Source: an uncultured Bacteroidales bacterium (GTDB lineage: Bacteria; Bacteroidota; Bacteroidia; Bacteroidales; WCHB1-69). From it: 32,506 nucleotides of DNA. This document shows, piece by piece, positions 22,447-30,982 of this stretch. Each line of letters begins with the position of its first letter. Position 1 is the first letter of the stretch. The translations under genes were made by a program, and so were the position numbers. The notes under the pieces are model-generated. The model ran no database searches. It saw nothing but the letters and a program-made list of their open reading frames with translations, and was not told where the DNA came from. The DNA is taken from NCBI GenBank assembly GCA_905233745.1, contig CAJODA010000020.1:1-32506 (forward strand), read 5' to 3'.

Positions 22447-23496
22447 CTACTTTTTCGATTGCCGGAACAGGAACGCTTTCTCTTCCTGGGAGAGAGCGTC
22501 GTATCCGCTCTTGGAAATTTTGTCTAATATCTGGTCGGTTCTCTGTCTCTCTTCCGCTCGCTGGGCATTGTATTCCTCATCGCTCAGAGGACGTCTGCTC
22601 TCGGGGGAGATGTAGTATTTGTCCCTTTTTCTTCTCAGTCGGAAAGTCTTTTTCTTCTCTGGCATGATCCAGCCGTCGTTTTGTCTGTCTTCTCGCCGCC
22701 AGAGCAGGATAACCACAATGCCGAACAGCATACCGCCGAGATGGGCGAAATGCGCCACGCCGTCGGAGGTGCTCAATCCAGTCACCAGTTCGATAACGCC
22801 ATAGATTACAACGAACCACTTGGCCTTGATGGGAATCATGAAGTAGAGGTAGATGTAATTGTTGGGGAAGAGCATGCCGAAGGCCAGCAAGACGCCATAT
22901 ACGGCTCCGGAGGCACCGATGATGTTGAAGCTGTTGAGGTAGTCGGCTTTTGCATTCATGGTGATGGTGACGACCTCGTTCAGGGTGCCGGGGTTTTGCT
23001 CCAGGACAAGGAGGTTGTTGCGCAGCATGTCCTGGAATCGAATGTCCTGGGCGTTTTCAGCCAAGTAGCGATAGGTTTCAATGGAGGGATTGTCAAGGAA
23101 CTGGTTGAGGAGCGCCAGCATGGGGTGTATTTGCAGATAGGTGACGAGATAGTGCACGAGGGCGGCGCCGATGCCTGTGATGAAGTAGTAGATGAGGAAT
23201 CGCTTTGTGCCCCAGTAGTTCTCCACCGCTGCGCCAAACATCCACAGGGCAAACATGTTGAAGAAGATGTGGCTGAAGTTCGCGTGCATGAACATGTAGG
23301 TCACGAACTGCCAGATGTGGAAGTTGGAAGCCTCAAAATAGTGCAATCCAAGCCATTGGTTCAGATCAACAAGCCCAGTGCGTTGGAACACATAAGTGGC
23401 CAAAAATACCAGTATGTTAATAATGAGCAGGTTTTTAACCCCGGGAGGCAGTATGTTGAACCCTCCCATTCGGATTTGATTGTCCATAGGTGACAT
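22447..23496 (-). CDS. Rhomboid-family intramembrane serine protease
   Basis: A 349-residue inner-membrane protease. The catalytic dyad is seen as GASG with Ser196 and AHFAHLGG with His252. HANFSHIFFNM at about 71-81 gives the conserved loop 1 and the His/Asn of helix 2. There is an approximately 65-residue insertion (residues about 123-188) between two helices, rich in amphipathic helix. The hydrophilic C-terminal tail (about 270-349) matches the small domain often attached to Bacteroidota rhomboids (SKSGYDALSQEEKAFLF, similar to DUF6576). The start at 23496 is one choice; ATG 23487 is the next. Rhomboids cleave membrane proteins; the target is unknown. It heads an operon with the EEP gene. 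Confidence 0.93.
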   Translation of the reverse strand: MSPMDNQIRMGGFNILPPGVKNLLIINILVFLATYVFQRTGLVDLNQWLGLHYFEASNFHIWQFVTYMFMHANFSHIFFNMFALWMFGAAVENYWGTKRFLIYYFITGIGAALVHYLVTYLQIHPMLALLNQFLDNPSIETYRYLAENAQDIRFQDMLRNNLLVLEQNPGTLNEVVTITMNAKADYLNSFNIIGASGAVYGVLLAFGMLFPNNYIYLYFMIPIKAKWFVVIYGVIELVTGLSTSDGVAHFAHLGGMLFGIVVILLWRREDRQNDGWIMPEKKKTFRLRRKRDKYYISPESRRPLSDEEYNAQRAEERQRTDQILDKISKSGYDALSQEEKAFLFRQSKK

Positions 23497-23513
23497 TTTG
23501 TTTAATGAGGGCG

Positions 23514-23521
23514 CAAAGATA
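23514..23521 (-). promoter_or_regulatory. -7 promoter box of the rhomboid operon
   Basis: CAAAGATA on the plus strand reads TATCTTTG on the minus strand, 17 bases upstream of the rhomboid start. Confidence 0.6.
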
Positions 23522-23613
23522 TAAAAAAATAGGGTATAAGTGGTAGGATGAAGTGTATGGAATCAGTGGACTTTTGCCCTTCCTTATGTTTTTTCCAGTG
23601 TGTGAAAAATGAC

Positions 23614-23621
23614 TATATTTG
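23614..23621 (+). promoter_or_regulatory. -7 promoter box of the PatB/MalY gene
   Basis: TATATTTG at 23614-23621 overlaps the beginning of the long open frame at 23619, so translation must begin at ATG 23631 or, more likely, ATG 23643. Confidence 0.6.
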
Positions 23622-23642
23622 CCGTCCAAAATGTTTTTTCCA

Positions 23643-24809
23643 ATGACAACGTATGATTTTGACGAGATAGTACCCCGTCGGGGCACCAGTTGCGTGAAGC
23701 ATGATATGCTGAATGAGGTGTTTGGCACGGACGATGTTCTGCCGATGTGGGTGGCCGACATGGATTTCAAGACACCTGATTTCATTGTGGATGCAGTGCG
23801 CCGGCGCTGTAATCACGAGGTTTTCGGCTATACATTCGCCCCCGATACCTACAAGATGGCTGTACTCAACTGGATGCGGGAGCACTATCATATCGAGACC
23901 AAATGGAAGCACGTCCATTTTATCCCAGGCATTGTGCAGGGTATAGCCTTTGTGTTGCAGGCTTTCACCAATCCGGGTGACAAGGTGCTGATTACCACGC
24001 CCGTGTATCCGCCATTCCTGAATCTTCCCCATCGCAGCGGACGCATGTTTGTGAGCAGTCCCCTGAAAACCGAAAACGGACGTTTTGTTATCGATTACCA
24101 AGATCTGGAAGAGAAAGCGAAAGGATGCAAGGTGATGATTCTGGCCAACCCTCATAATCCTGGCGGTACTGTGTGGAGCAAGGAGGAGCTGCAGAGAATC
24201 GCCGGAATCTGTTTTCGCCAGCATGTGCTTGTCATCTCGGATGAGATTCATGCCGACCTGACACTGCCTGGCTTTACGCACACTTCTTTCACCACAGTCT
24301 CTGAAGAGGCTTTCCATAACTCCATCACCTTCATTGCGCCGAGCAAAACCTTCAATATGGCGGGACTTGCCTCCTCTGTTTGCTATGTGCCGGATGCCGA
24401 CCTCAAGAGGCAGTTCTTCGGTTTCCTGGATGCCAATGAGTTGTCGCTCGGTACGCTGTTCGCCTACGTGGCGGCAGAGGCTGCCTTTGCCCATGGCGAT
24501 CCGTGGCGCCGGCAGATGCTGGACTATCTTGTGGGCAATATTGACTTTACCGAACAGTATTTGCAGGAGAACATGTCGGAAGTCAAGATGATGCGCCCTG
24601 AGGCCTCCTTCCTGCTTTGGCTCGATTTCCGTGCCTGGAATCTTCCACACGGGGAACTTGTGGATCGCCTCATCCATAAGGCTAAGGTGGGGTTGAACAG
24701 TGGCGTTGACTACGGCCCGGATGGCGAGGGTTTCATGCGGATGAATATTGGCACGCCGCGTGCCAACGTGAAGGAAACGCTGGATCGGATTCAGCGCATC
24801 AGACCGTAA
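23643..24809 (+). CDS. patB: MalY/PatB-type pyridoxal-phosphate C-S lyase
   Basis: A 388-residue cytoplasmic fold-type I PLP enzyme. It has the MalY/PatB N-terminus (YDFDEIVPRRGTSCVKHDM, then LPMWVADMDFKTPD), FGYTFAPDTY, ILANPHNPGG near residue 168, SDEIHADL near 206, and SKTFNMAGL with Lys235 as the probable PLP-binding lysine. The C-terminus RMNIGTPRANV carries the substrate-carboxylate Arg. The family cleaves cystathionine, cysteine and related C-S bonds to a thiol, pyruvate and ammonia, and takes part in methionine synthesis or H2S release. Substrate preference cannot be read from sequence. It lies on the plus strand, divergent from the rhomboid gene, and converges on aroA with two bases between the stop codons. 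Confidence 0.93.
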   Translation: MTTYDFDEIVPRRGTSCVKHDMLNEVFGTDDVLPMWVADMDFKTPDFIVDAVRRRCNHEVFGYTFAPDTYKMAVLNWMREHYHIETKWKHVHFIPGIVQGIAFVLQAFTNPGDKVLITTPVYPPFLNLPHRSGRMFVSSPLKTENGRFVIDYQDLEEKAKGCKVMILANPHNPGGTVWSKEELQRIAGICFRQHVLVISDEIHADLTLPGFTHTSFTTVSEEAFHNSITFIAPSKTFNMAGLASSVCYVPDADLKRQFFGFLDANELSLGTLFAYVAAEAAFAHGDPWRRQMLDYLVGNIDFTEQYLQENMSEVKMMRPEASFLLWLDFRAWNLPHGELVDRLIHKAKVGLNSGVDYGPDGEGFMRMNIGTPRANVKETLDRIQRIRP

Positions 24810-24811
24810 GG

Positions 24812-25981
24812 TTACAGTTGGGAAAGAAGATCCGGATAGGACTTCCCCAAGCATTGCGTATCATCCAGTAAGGCATCTTTCCCGAAAAGCAGAAACGCCA
24901 TGGCCAGGCGATGGTCGTGGTTTGTCAGGAAGCGGTATGGCGGAGTGCCCCACAGGGCTCTCTGTTTGCCTACAATTCTGAAGGTGTCTTCCTTAAATTC
25001 AATTCTTTCCGAAAATGGTGCGAGTTGTTCGCACAAGGCTTTAGTGCGGTGCGACTCTTTAAACTGTAAATTGCGGGTGTGGACGAAGGTGAAATCAGCG
25101 GGCAGCAGACAGGCCAGTGCGGCCATCACGGGGAGCAGGTCCGGGTGGTCGGCCACATCGAAGTGTCGGGGCGGGATGGCACTCTGCGGGGTGGCTTGCA
25201 CGCGTATGCCATTTTCGCCCTCCAGGGATGTTACTCCCATCTGCGCAAACCAGCGGGCGGTCACGGCATCCCCTTGGACGGAGGAAAGGGAAAGTCCAGA
25301 CAGCTCATATGCCACTTTTGGGTCAAGCATTGCCATGGCATACCAGAACACGGCAGCGCTCCAGTCGCCGGATAATCCCAGTTTGACGGGGGTGTAATTG
25401 GCGGCAGGTACGTTCACTTTTTCGCGTAGGCAGGCCAACGTCATCCTTACGTAGGAGAGGGAACCGGTATTCGCGGGGATGATGTTCAGTTGCCGGAGCC
25501 CGATTTTCGGCGCGATGAGCAATAGGGCAGAGGCAAATTGGCTGCTGCGAGCGCAGTTGACGGTCAGCGAATCCGCATGCAGGGCCTTCCCCGTGATAAT
25601 CCAGCCATCGTTGTCTGGACGTATGTCCGCACCAATGGCGCGCAGCACCTGCACCAGCTCCTCGATGGGGCGTTCCAATAGTCGTTGAGTGCCGGTCAGT
25701 TTCCAATGACCGGGGGTCACAGCCAGCAGGGCCATCATAAAGCGGAAGGCCGCCCCGCAGTCTGCCACATCTATCAGGGTCTCTGTTGGGCACCCGGTGG
25801 CAGTCGTGAGGGCTTGCAGTGCGCGGTGGGTAACCTGCACGTCGGAACACTCGCGCCCGGAGATCTCCAGCACCTGTCCCTCATAGACATACTGCAGCAC
25901 CAACTGGCGGATTAGCAAACTTTTGCAGTTGGGCAGAACAATAGTTCTGAGGTTCTGGTTGCCGGGGACGTTCAGGTCCAT
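24812..25981 (-). CDS. aroA: 3-phosphoshikimate 1-carboxyvinyltransferase (EPSP synthase)
   Basis: This cytoplasmic enzyme joins shikimate 3-phosphate and phosphoenolpyruvate in the sixth step of chorismate synthesis. The 389-residue length is slightly short for the family. Matches are LPNCKSLLIR (Lys20, Ser21, Arg25 equivalent to the substrate-binding Lys/Ser/Arg), DCGAAFRFM near residue 93 in place of the usual NAGTAMRP, SSQFASALL near 145, DHPDLLPVMAAL with the catalytic Asp, FKESHRTKAL with catalytic Glu and Arg, and NHDHRLAMAF. It is the third gene of an operon with glycogen synthase-phosphorylase and thiN; three bases separate it from thiN. Identification is firm despite altered motif residues. 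Confidence 0.92.
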   Translation of the reverse strand: MDLNVPGNQNLRTIVLPNCKSLLIRQLVLQYVYEGQVLEISGRECSDVQVTHRALQALTTATGCPTETLIDVADCGAAFRFMMALLAVTPGHWKLTGTQRLLERPIEELVQVLRAIGADIRPDNDGWIITGKALHADSLTVNCARSSQFASALLLIAPKIGLRQLNIIPANTGSLSYVRMTLACLREKVNVPAANYTPVKLGLSGDWSAAVFWYAMAMLDPKVAYELSGLSLSSVQGDAVTARWFAQMGVTSLEGENGIRVQATPQSAIPPRHFDVADHPDLLPVMAALACLLPADFTFVHTRNLQFKESHRTKALCEQLAPFSERIEFKEDTFRIVGKQRALWGTPPYRFLTNHDHRLAMAFLLFGKDALLDDTQCLGKSYPDLLSQL

Positions 25982-25984
25982 GTG

Positions 25985-26668
25985 TCAGAGGATTGTTTTT
26001 TCGTTGTTTCCCAAAAACAGGACCACAGTTCCCGAGCCATGCAACTCAATGGTGAACTGTTCGCCAAGGGCCTCGTTCAGACTTCCCTCCCAGAAATGCT
26101 TGAAGCATCGTCTTTGCACCGGGTATTTGAGTCCGTGGAAGGTAAGTGGAAGGTGTTCGTCTTTGCAAAAAATGGAAATCTGTTGTCCTGCAAAAGAGGG
26201 CAGGGTGGTGGTTTGCCGTAGCCCGATAAAGGTGCCGTAGTCAGTCACCATCTTCAGGTGCAATTGCTCGCAGTAGGTGGCCATTATGCTGAGATTGGCG
26301 ATGAAATGGTCGTCCCGGAGCCCGTTGCACCCCAAAAGCACAATATGGTCCAGTTGGTGCGCCAGACAGTATTTCAGGGCTTTCTGGAGGTCGTTGTATT
26401 CTTCGCTCTTGTCAGGATAGAGGCAATGTTGCCATTTTTGCAGGTCCTCTTTCCGCATGGAATCAAGATCTCCTACAATGGCAGTCGGCTCAAGACCGGC
26501 CTCAACCAGCTTGCCCACTGCCCCGTCGCAGCAGATAATCTGTTCAGCCTGCCGCAAAATCTCAAGGGCATGCATTTCTGTCGGGAGTGCCCCATTCGCC
26601 AAAATCACCGTTTGGAACACTCCGTCTCTCATCTCCAATCTCTCATCTCTAATTTCTTCTACATCCAT
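25985..26668 (-). CDS. thiN: Thiamine pyrophosphokinase
   Basis: A 227-residue cytoplasmic enzyme that makes thiamine diphosphate from thiamine and ATP. It has the TPK pattern: IICCDGAVGKL near residue 44, AIVGDLDSM near 63, SEEYNDLQKAL near 87, LLGCNGLRDDHFIANLSIM near 112 and the C-terminal beta-sandwich domain from about 145. It overlaps the upstream glycogen synthase-phosphorylase gene by 10 bases and is three bases before aroA. The first about 15 residues (EEIRDERLEMRD) are encoded by 7-bp repeats and are not family sequence. ATG 26635 (starting MRDGVFQT) could be the true or ancestral start. Confidence 0.9.
   Translation of the reverse strand: MDVEEIRDERLEMRDGVFQTVILANGALPTEMHALEILRQAEQIICCDGAVGKLVEAGLEPTAIVGDLDSMRKEDLQKWQHCLYPDKSEEYNDLQKALKYCLAHQLDHIVLLGCNGLRDDHFIANLSIMATYCEQLHLKMVTDYGTFIGLRQTTTLPSFAGQQISIFCKDEHLPLTFHGLKYPVQRRCFKHFWEGSLNEALGEQFTIELHGSGTVVLFLGNNEKTIL
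26625..26652. repeat. Heptanucleotide array inside the 5' end of thiN
   Basis: Four 7-bp units on the plus strand: TCTCTCA, TCTCCAA, TCTCTCA, TCTCTAA. They encode the non-conserved N-terminus of the thiamine pyrophosphokinase on the other strand. Confidence 0.8.
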
Positions 26669-29600
26669 TTTACCAAGTTAAAGTCCTGATCATGGGGTAG
26701 CATCGGGTGTTGAGGTATAATGCGGATAGCGCAGTTCCATAATCCCACGTCTTTTGCATCAAGATCGAACTGGTAGGTGATAGTGTCGCGGTCTTCTTTT
26801 ACAGGGACGAAGGGATATTTGGCATACAGAGCGATGCGGTTCTGGATGTCGGCATCGGTGAAAATCATTTCCACCTTGAGGTCATCCGCTTTGAGCGCGC
26901 CCTTGCGGATAGTCAGGGTTAGGAAGAGTTTTTCTCCCACGTAGAAAGTGTTGTTGATGTGGTTCTGGTTGCTTACCTCCATGCATCTGATGTTGCTCCA
27001 GTTGGCCAGCACTTTCTCTTTCCAGCGCAGCAGGTTGCGCACGGGGAGCAGGTCGTTGCTAGAGATTTTGAGGTATCTTTCTTCCAGTTTGTGATAGAAC
27101 TTGTTGTAGTAGTCGTCCAGCTGGCGTTTCATGGTGTAGTGCGGGGAGATAAAGGAGAAGCACTTTTTCATCATGGAGACCCACTTTTCCGGGATGTCTT
27201 GGGCGTTGCGCACATAGAAGGCGGGAACGATTTCCTCTTCGATGGTGGAGTAGAGCGTGGCGGCATCCAGCTCATCCTGCAGGCGGTTGTCCTGATAGGT
27301 GATCTGTTCTTTGATAGCCCAGCCCGCGCCGGGGACATAGCCCTCCGCCCACCAGCCGTCAAGCACGCTGAAGTTGAGCACGCCGTTCATCACGGCTTTT
27401 TCGCCGGAGGTGCCGGATGCCTCTAGCGGACGCGTGGGCGTGTTGAGCCAGACATCGCAGCCGGAAACCAGCTTCTTGGCCAGTATCATGTCGTAGTTTT
27501 CCACGAAGATGATTTTGCCAATGAATTCAGGCTTCCGGGCCAGCTCGATGATGCGGGTGATGAGGTCTTGACCGGCCTTGTCGTGCGGGTGTGCCTTGCC
27601 GGCAAACACAAACTGTATCGGGGTCTGCTTGTTGTTGAGCAACTCTTTGAGCCGTTCTTCATTGGTAAACAGCAAATGGGCGCGCTTGTATGTGGCAAAG
27701 CGTCGTGCAAAGCCGATGGTGAGCACGTCATCGCGGATGGCCTTCAGAGTTTGGTTGATAAGGGCGGGCGACTCGTTGCGGCGACGCATCTGGTCGTTGA
27801 GCATAGGCTTGATGGCCGCAAACATCTCTTTACGGAGCTCCTGCTTGATGGCCCAGATCCGGTCATTGGCCACGCTGTTGATTTTTGTCCAGTGTTCAGG
27901 ATTTGAACGGTCGGCAGCGAAGTTGGCGCCGAAGGTCTCGGCATGGAGCTTTTGCCACTTCTTGTGCGCCCAGGTGGGGTAGTGCACGCCATTGGTCACA
28001 TATCCGATGTGTGACTCTTCGGCGAATCTGCCCTCGTAGAGGTCGGCGAACATCTCGCGCGACACACGGCCGTGGATGCGGCTCACACCGTTGATCTCCT
28101 GGGAGAAACGGCAGGCGAGAATGCTCATGGAGAACTTGTCATTGGTGTAACTCTCACGCTTGCGGCCCAGTCCCATGAAGGCCTCCCAGGAGATGTCAAA
28201 GCGCTCAGGGAATTGTGCGAAATAGGTGCGCATCAGGTCTTCGTTGAAGGCATCGTGGCCGGCCGGCACGGGAGTGTGTGTGGTGTATAGAGAGGAGGCC
28301 CGCACCAATTCGGAGGCTATGGACATGTTCACATGCTCCTCCTGCATAATCTGATACAGGCGTTCCAAACTCAGGAAGGCTGCGTGACCTTCGTTCAGGT
28401 GGAACAAAGTGGGCTTTTCTCCCAACATGTTCAGCATACGCATGCCGCCAATGCCGAGAAGCATCTCCTGCTTCAGCCGGTTCTCCACGTCGCCGCCATA
28501 GAGGGTGGCGGTCACACCGCGGTCTTCGTTCCAGTTCTCGTCAAAGTCGGTGTCCATCAGATAGAGCGGGATGCGTCCTACGTCCACGCGCCAGATGCGG
28601 GCATACAAGTTGCGTCCCGGCAGCGCGAGGCTCACCTTCTTCCAATCCCCGTTCTCATCCTTTATCGGGGTGATGGGCAGCTTGGAGAAACTTTGCGGCG
28701 GGTACAGGTTCACCTGTGCGCCGTGAGCTGAAATCTGCTGGGTGAAGTAACCGTAGCGATACAGCAGTCCGATGCCGATCATGTTCACGTTGCTGTCGGA
28801 GGCCTCTTTCAAATAGTCGCCGGCCAACATGCCCAAACCGCCGGAGAAGATCTTGAGTTCGTTGCTGATGCCGAACTCCATGCTGAAGTAGGCGATCTTC
28901 TTTTCCGGACGCGTGCAGGGCATATCCATGTATGCGCGGAAATCGGCATATACCTTGTCCAACTTGCGCAGAAATGTCTCGTTGCCGGCAAAATTCTCCA
29001 TTCTTCCCAACGGAAGAATCTGAATCAGATGTATCGGGTTCTCGGCGCACTCCTGCCATAAAGAGGGACCGGCAATCTCCTCAAAAAGCTCGCGAGCCTC
29101 GTAATTCCAACTCCACCACAGGTTCTCTGATAGTTTTTCAAGTTTTTCAAGAGACTTGGGAAGGTGTGATTTGATGGTAATCCGGTGCCATTCCGGTGCA
29201 TCTGCCATGGTGTGTTCCACAATCTGTCCGATGTTTGCGGTTTTGATCTGATACTGATCATAGCGGAGCTCGCTTTTGCCCAGTGCCATAGCGTATGCTT
29301 TCTTGTAGTTCTCGTAAAGATGTTTCCAAAGAGCCTTTTGCGACATCTGCATGGCCGTTTGGTTGATATTCTCTTTGGTCTGCTTGTCGCAATTGCTGTA
29401 GAATGTGATGGCTGAGGCGATTTTGTCCACAACTTCATCGTCATTGTTATCATTGCGGTCAATGACCACCACACTTTGCTGCTCGCCGAACTGTTCGCGC
29501 ACCCAGAGGCCAAAGCCGGCCAATGAGGTGGTTACCGTGGGCACGCCAAAGGCGATGCTCTCCAACGGGGTATATCCCCAAGGCTCGTAGTAGGAGGGGA

Positions 29601-30876
29601 AGACGCTTAAGTCAAAGCCGATGAGCAGGTCGTAATAACTGAGGTTGAAAATGCCGTCGTTGCCGTCCAGATATACGGGTACATAGACCACTTTCACATT
29701 GCTTTCGGGGTGATTGGTAAGTCTGTTCTCAACGAGGGCTTTCATGATGGGATCGTTGTAGGGGTCGTGGAGCACGTGCGTGGCGTAGTCGCTCGTGATG
29801 GGAGTCTCGCCCACGGGATTCTCCATCCGCTGAAGCAGCTCCACGCGCTTGCCGCTGTTGCCGGCTGGCACGGTGAGGAACGCGACTATGGTGCGGTCGG
29901 GATGTTGCTGCGAAAGCTTCGCCAAACTCTTGATGAACACGTCAATGCCCTTGTTCTTGAACTCGAATCGTCCGCTGTTGATAACCAGCAGGGACTCCTC
30001 GGGCAGTTGCTGCTGCATCAGCGAGGAGGCCACGTGCAGCAGTTTCTCGCGGGCTGCCGCCCTTTTGGTGGTGTACACCTCCCCCTTGGGTACGAAATCA
30101 TCTTCAAAACCATTGATGGTGATTACATCGGCAGGCTTGCAGAAGAATGCTTCGCACTCTTTGTCGGTGATGTCGCTGACAGTAGTGTAGGCATCAGCAT
30201 GCTGCGCGGACAAGGATTCGAGCGAGTATTTGGACTGCACACCAAAACGTCCGGCGGTTTCCAAAGGATTATACTGGTGGATGTTGCCGTATAGCGGAAG
30301 ACCGTTTCCTGCAATACAGCGCCCCAGCACGGTGGCGTGCGTGGTGAATACCGTGGCAATCTGAGGTGCGACATTCTTCAGATACAAGATGCCCGACCCT
30401 GTCATCCATTCATGGAAATGGGCGATGATCTGGTCCATGGAGTTACAATGGAAGTTGTAGAAACTCTCTATCACCCGTCCGGCTGCATAGCCGAACAGGG
30501 TAGGCTCGATATAATCCCACTGTCCGGAAATGGAATCCAGCTTGTAGTTAAGCCAAAACTTGGTCAGTATCTCATTCTTCTTCTCAAAGAAAGGCGTGAA
30601 ATCAACTAAAAAGACCACCGGGGAACCGCAGATGCGCCAGCGGCCAATGCGAACTTTGAGGCCTTCCTGTTGCACAACATCTCGCCAATTTTTATAAAGT
30701 GAGGTGTCTTCTATGAAGTCATCGCTGTGCTCTTTTGACAAGTCAGGTCCTATACATATATAATTATCATGAAGTTGTTCCACAACAGTGGCGGCCTTGG
30801 TGGACAAAACAGTGTGGATACCGCCCACTTTGTTACAAATCTCCCAGGCAGTTTCAAAGATGTAATCAGCAATCAT
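26659..30876 (-). CDS. Fused glycogen synthase (GT3) and alpha-glucan phosphorylase (GT35)
   Basis: A 1405-residue cytoplasmic protein with two opposing enzymes of glycogen metabolism. Residues about 1-555 are a GT3 glycogen synthase of the eukaryotic/Bacteroidota type: FETAWEICNKVGGIHTVL near residue 6, HFHEWMTGSG, TVFTTHATVLGR, and YEPWGYTPLESIAFGVPTVT. Residues about 575-1405 are a GT35 alpha-glucan phosphorylase beginning with the DUF3417-type SENLWWSWNYEAREL, then AYFSMEFGISNELKIFSGGLG, HLNEGHAAF, THTPVPAGHDAF, and GTSGEKAVMNG with Lys1160 as the probable PLP lysine. The first makes alpha-1,4-glucan from a nucleotide sugar; the second releases glucose 1-phosphate. The start was set at ATG 30876 because the TATCTTTG promoter covers TTG 30903. 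It heads an operon with thiN and aroA. Confidence 0.93.
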   Translation of the reverse strand: MIADYIFETAWEICNKVGGIHTVLSTKAATVVEQLHDNYICIGPDLSKEHSDDFIEDTSLYKNWRDVVQQEGLKVRIGRWRICGSPVVFLVDFTPFFEKKNEILTKFWLNYKLDSISGQWDYIEPTLFGYAAGRVIESFYNFHCNSMDQIIAHFHEWMTGSGILYLKNVAPQIATVFTTHATVLGRCIAGNGLPLYGNIHQYNPLETAGRFGVQSKYSLESLSAQHADAYTTVSDITDKECEAFFCKPADVITINGFEDDFVPKGEVYTTKRAAAREKLLHVASSLMQQQLPEESLLVINSGRFEFKNKGIDVFIKSLAKLSQQHPDRTIVAFLTVPAGNSGKRVELLQRMENPVGETPITSDYATHVLHDPYNDPIMKALVENRLTNHPESNVKVVYVPVYLDGNDGIFNLSYYDLLIGFDLSVFPSYYEPWGYTPLESIAFGVPTVTTSLAGFGLWVREQFGEQQSVVVIDRNDNNDDEVVDKIASAITFYSNCDKQTKENINQTAMQMSQKALWKHLYENYKKAYAMALGKSELRYDQYQIKTANIGQIVEHTMADAPEWHRITIKSHLPKSLEKLEKLSENLWWSWNYEARELFEEIAGPSLWQECAENPIHLIQILPLGRMENFAGNETFLRKLDKVYADFRAYMDMPCTRPEKKIAYFSMEFGISNELKIFSGGLGMLAGDYLKEASDSNVNMIGIGLLYRYGYFTQQISAHGAQVNLYPPQSFSKLPITPIKDENGDWKKVSLALPGRNLYARIWRVDVGRIPLYLMDTDFDENWNEDRGVTATLYGGDVENRLKQEMLLGIGGMRMLNMLGEKPTLFHLNEGHAAFLSLERLYQIMQEEHVNMSIASELVRASSLYTTHTPVPAGHDAFNEDLMRTYFAQFPERFDISWEAFMGLGRKRESYTNDKFSMSILACRFSQEINGVSRIHGRVSREMFADLYEGRFAEESHIGYVTNGVHYPTWAHKKWQKLHAETFGANFAADRSNPEHWTKINSVANDRIWAIKQELRKEMFAAIKPMLNDQMRRRNESPALINQTLKAIRDDVLTIGFARRFATYKRAHLLFTNEERLKELLNNKQTPIQFVFAGKAHPHDKAGQDLITRIIELARKPEFIGKIIFVENYDMILAKKLVSGCDVWLNTPTRPLEASGTSGEKAVMNGVLNFSVLDGWWAEGYVPGAGWAIKEQITYQDNRLQDELDAATLYSTIEEEIVPAFYVRNAQDIPEKWVSMMKKCFSFISPHYTMKRQLDDYYNKFYHKLEERYLKISSNDLLPVRNLLRWKEKVLANWSNIRCMEVSNQNHINNTFYVGEKLFLTLTIRKGALKADDLKVEMIFTDADIQNRIALYAKYPFVPVKEDRDTITYQFDLDAKDVGLWNCAIRIIPQHPMLPHDQDFNLVKWM

Positions 30877-30900
30877 ATAAGGGGTTGTTTTTTTAGGGCG

Positions 30901-30908
30901 CAAAGATA
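30901..30908 (-). promoter_or_regulatory. -7 promoter box of the glycogen operon
   Basis: CAAAGATA on the plus strand reads TATCTTTG on the minus strand. It is divergent from the box of the CoA-transferase gene 24 bases away and lies 24 bases before ATG 30876. Confidence 0.6.
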
Positions 30909-30931
30909 GTAAAAAGCAATGAATTTTTTTT

Positions 30932-30939
30932 TATTTTTG
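30932..30939 (+). promoter_or_regulatory. -7 promoter box of the CoA-transferase gene
   Basis: TATTTTTG at 30932-30939 follows a run of T and precedes ATG 30983 by 43 bases. It shares a short divergent promoter region with the glycogen operon. Confidence 0.6.
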
Positions 30940-30982
30940 CGAACTAATTTGAAAGCTTAAAACAATCAAAAATTTTTGAGAT

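Noticed and set aside
22681-23493. 270-codon plus-strand frame opposite the rhomboid gene
   Set aside because: Antisense shadow; Val/Glu/Gly-rich with no motif, while the minus strand has rhomboid catalytic residues.
23588-23642. ATGTTTTTTCCA repeated at about 23587 and 23631
   Set aside because: Only 12 bases, T-rich and two copies around a promoter; probably chance.
23613-24854. 413-codon minus-strand frame opposite patB
   Set aside because: The plus-strand frame has all PLP-enzyme motifs and a promoter; this one has none.
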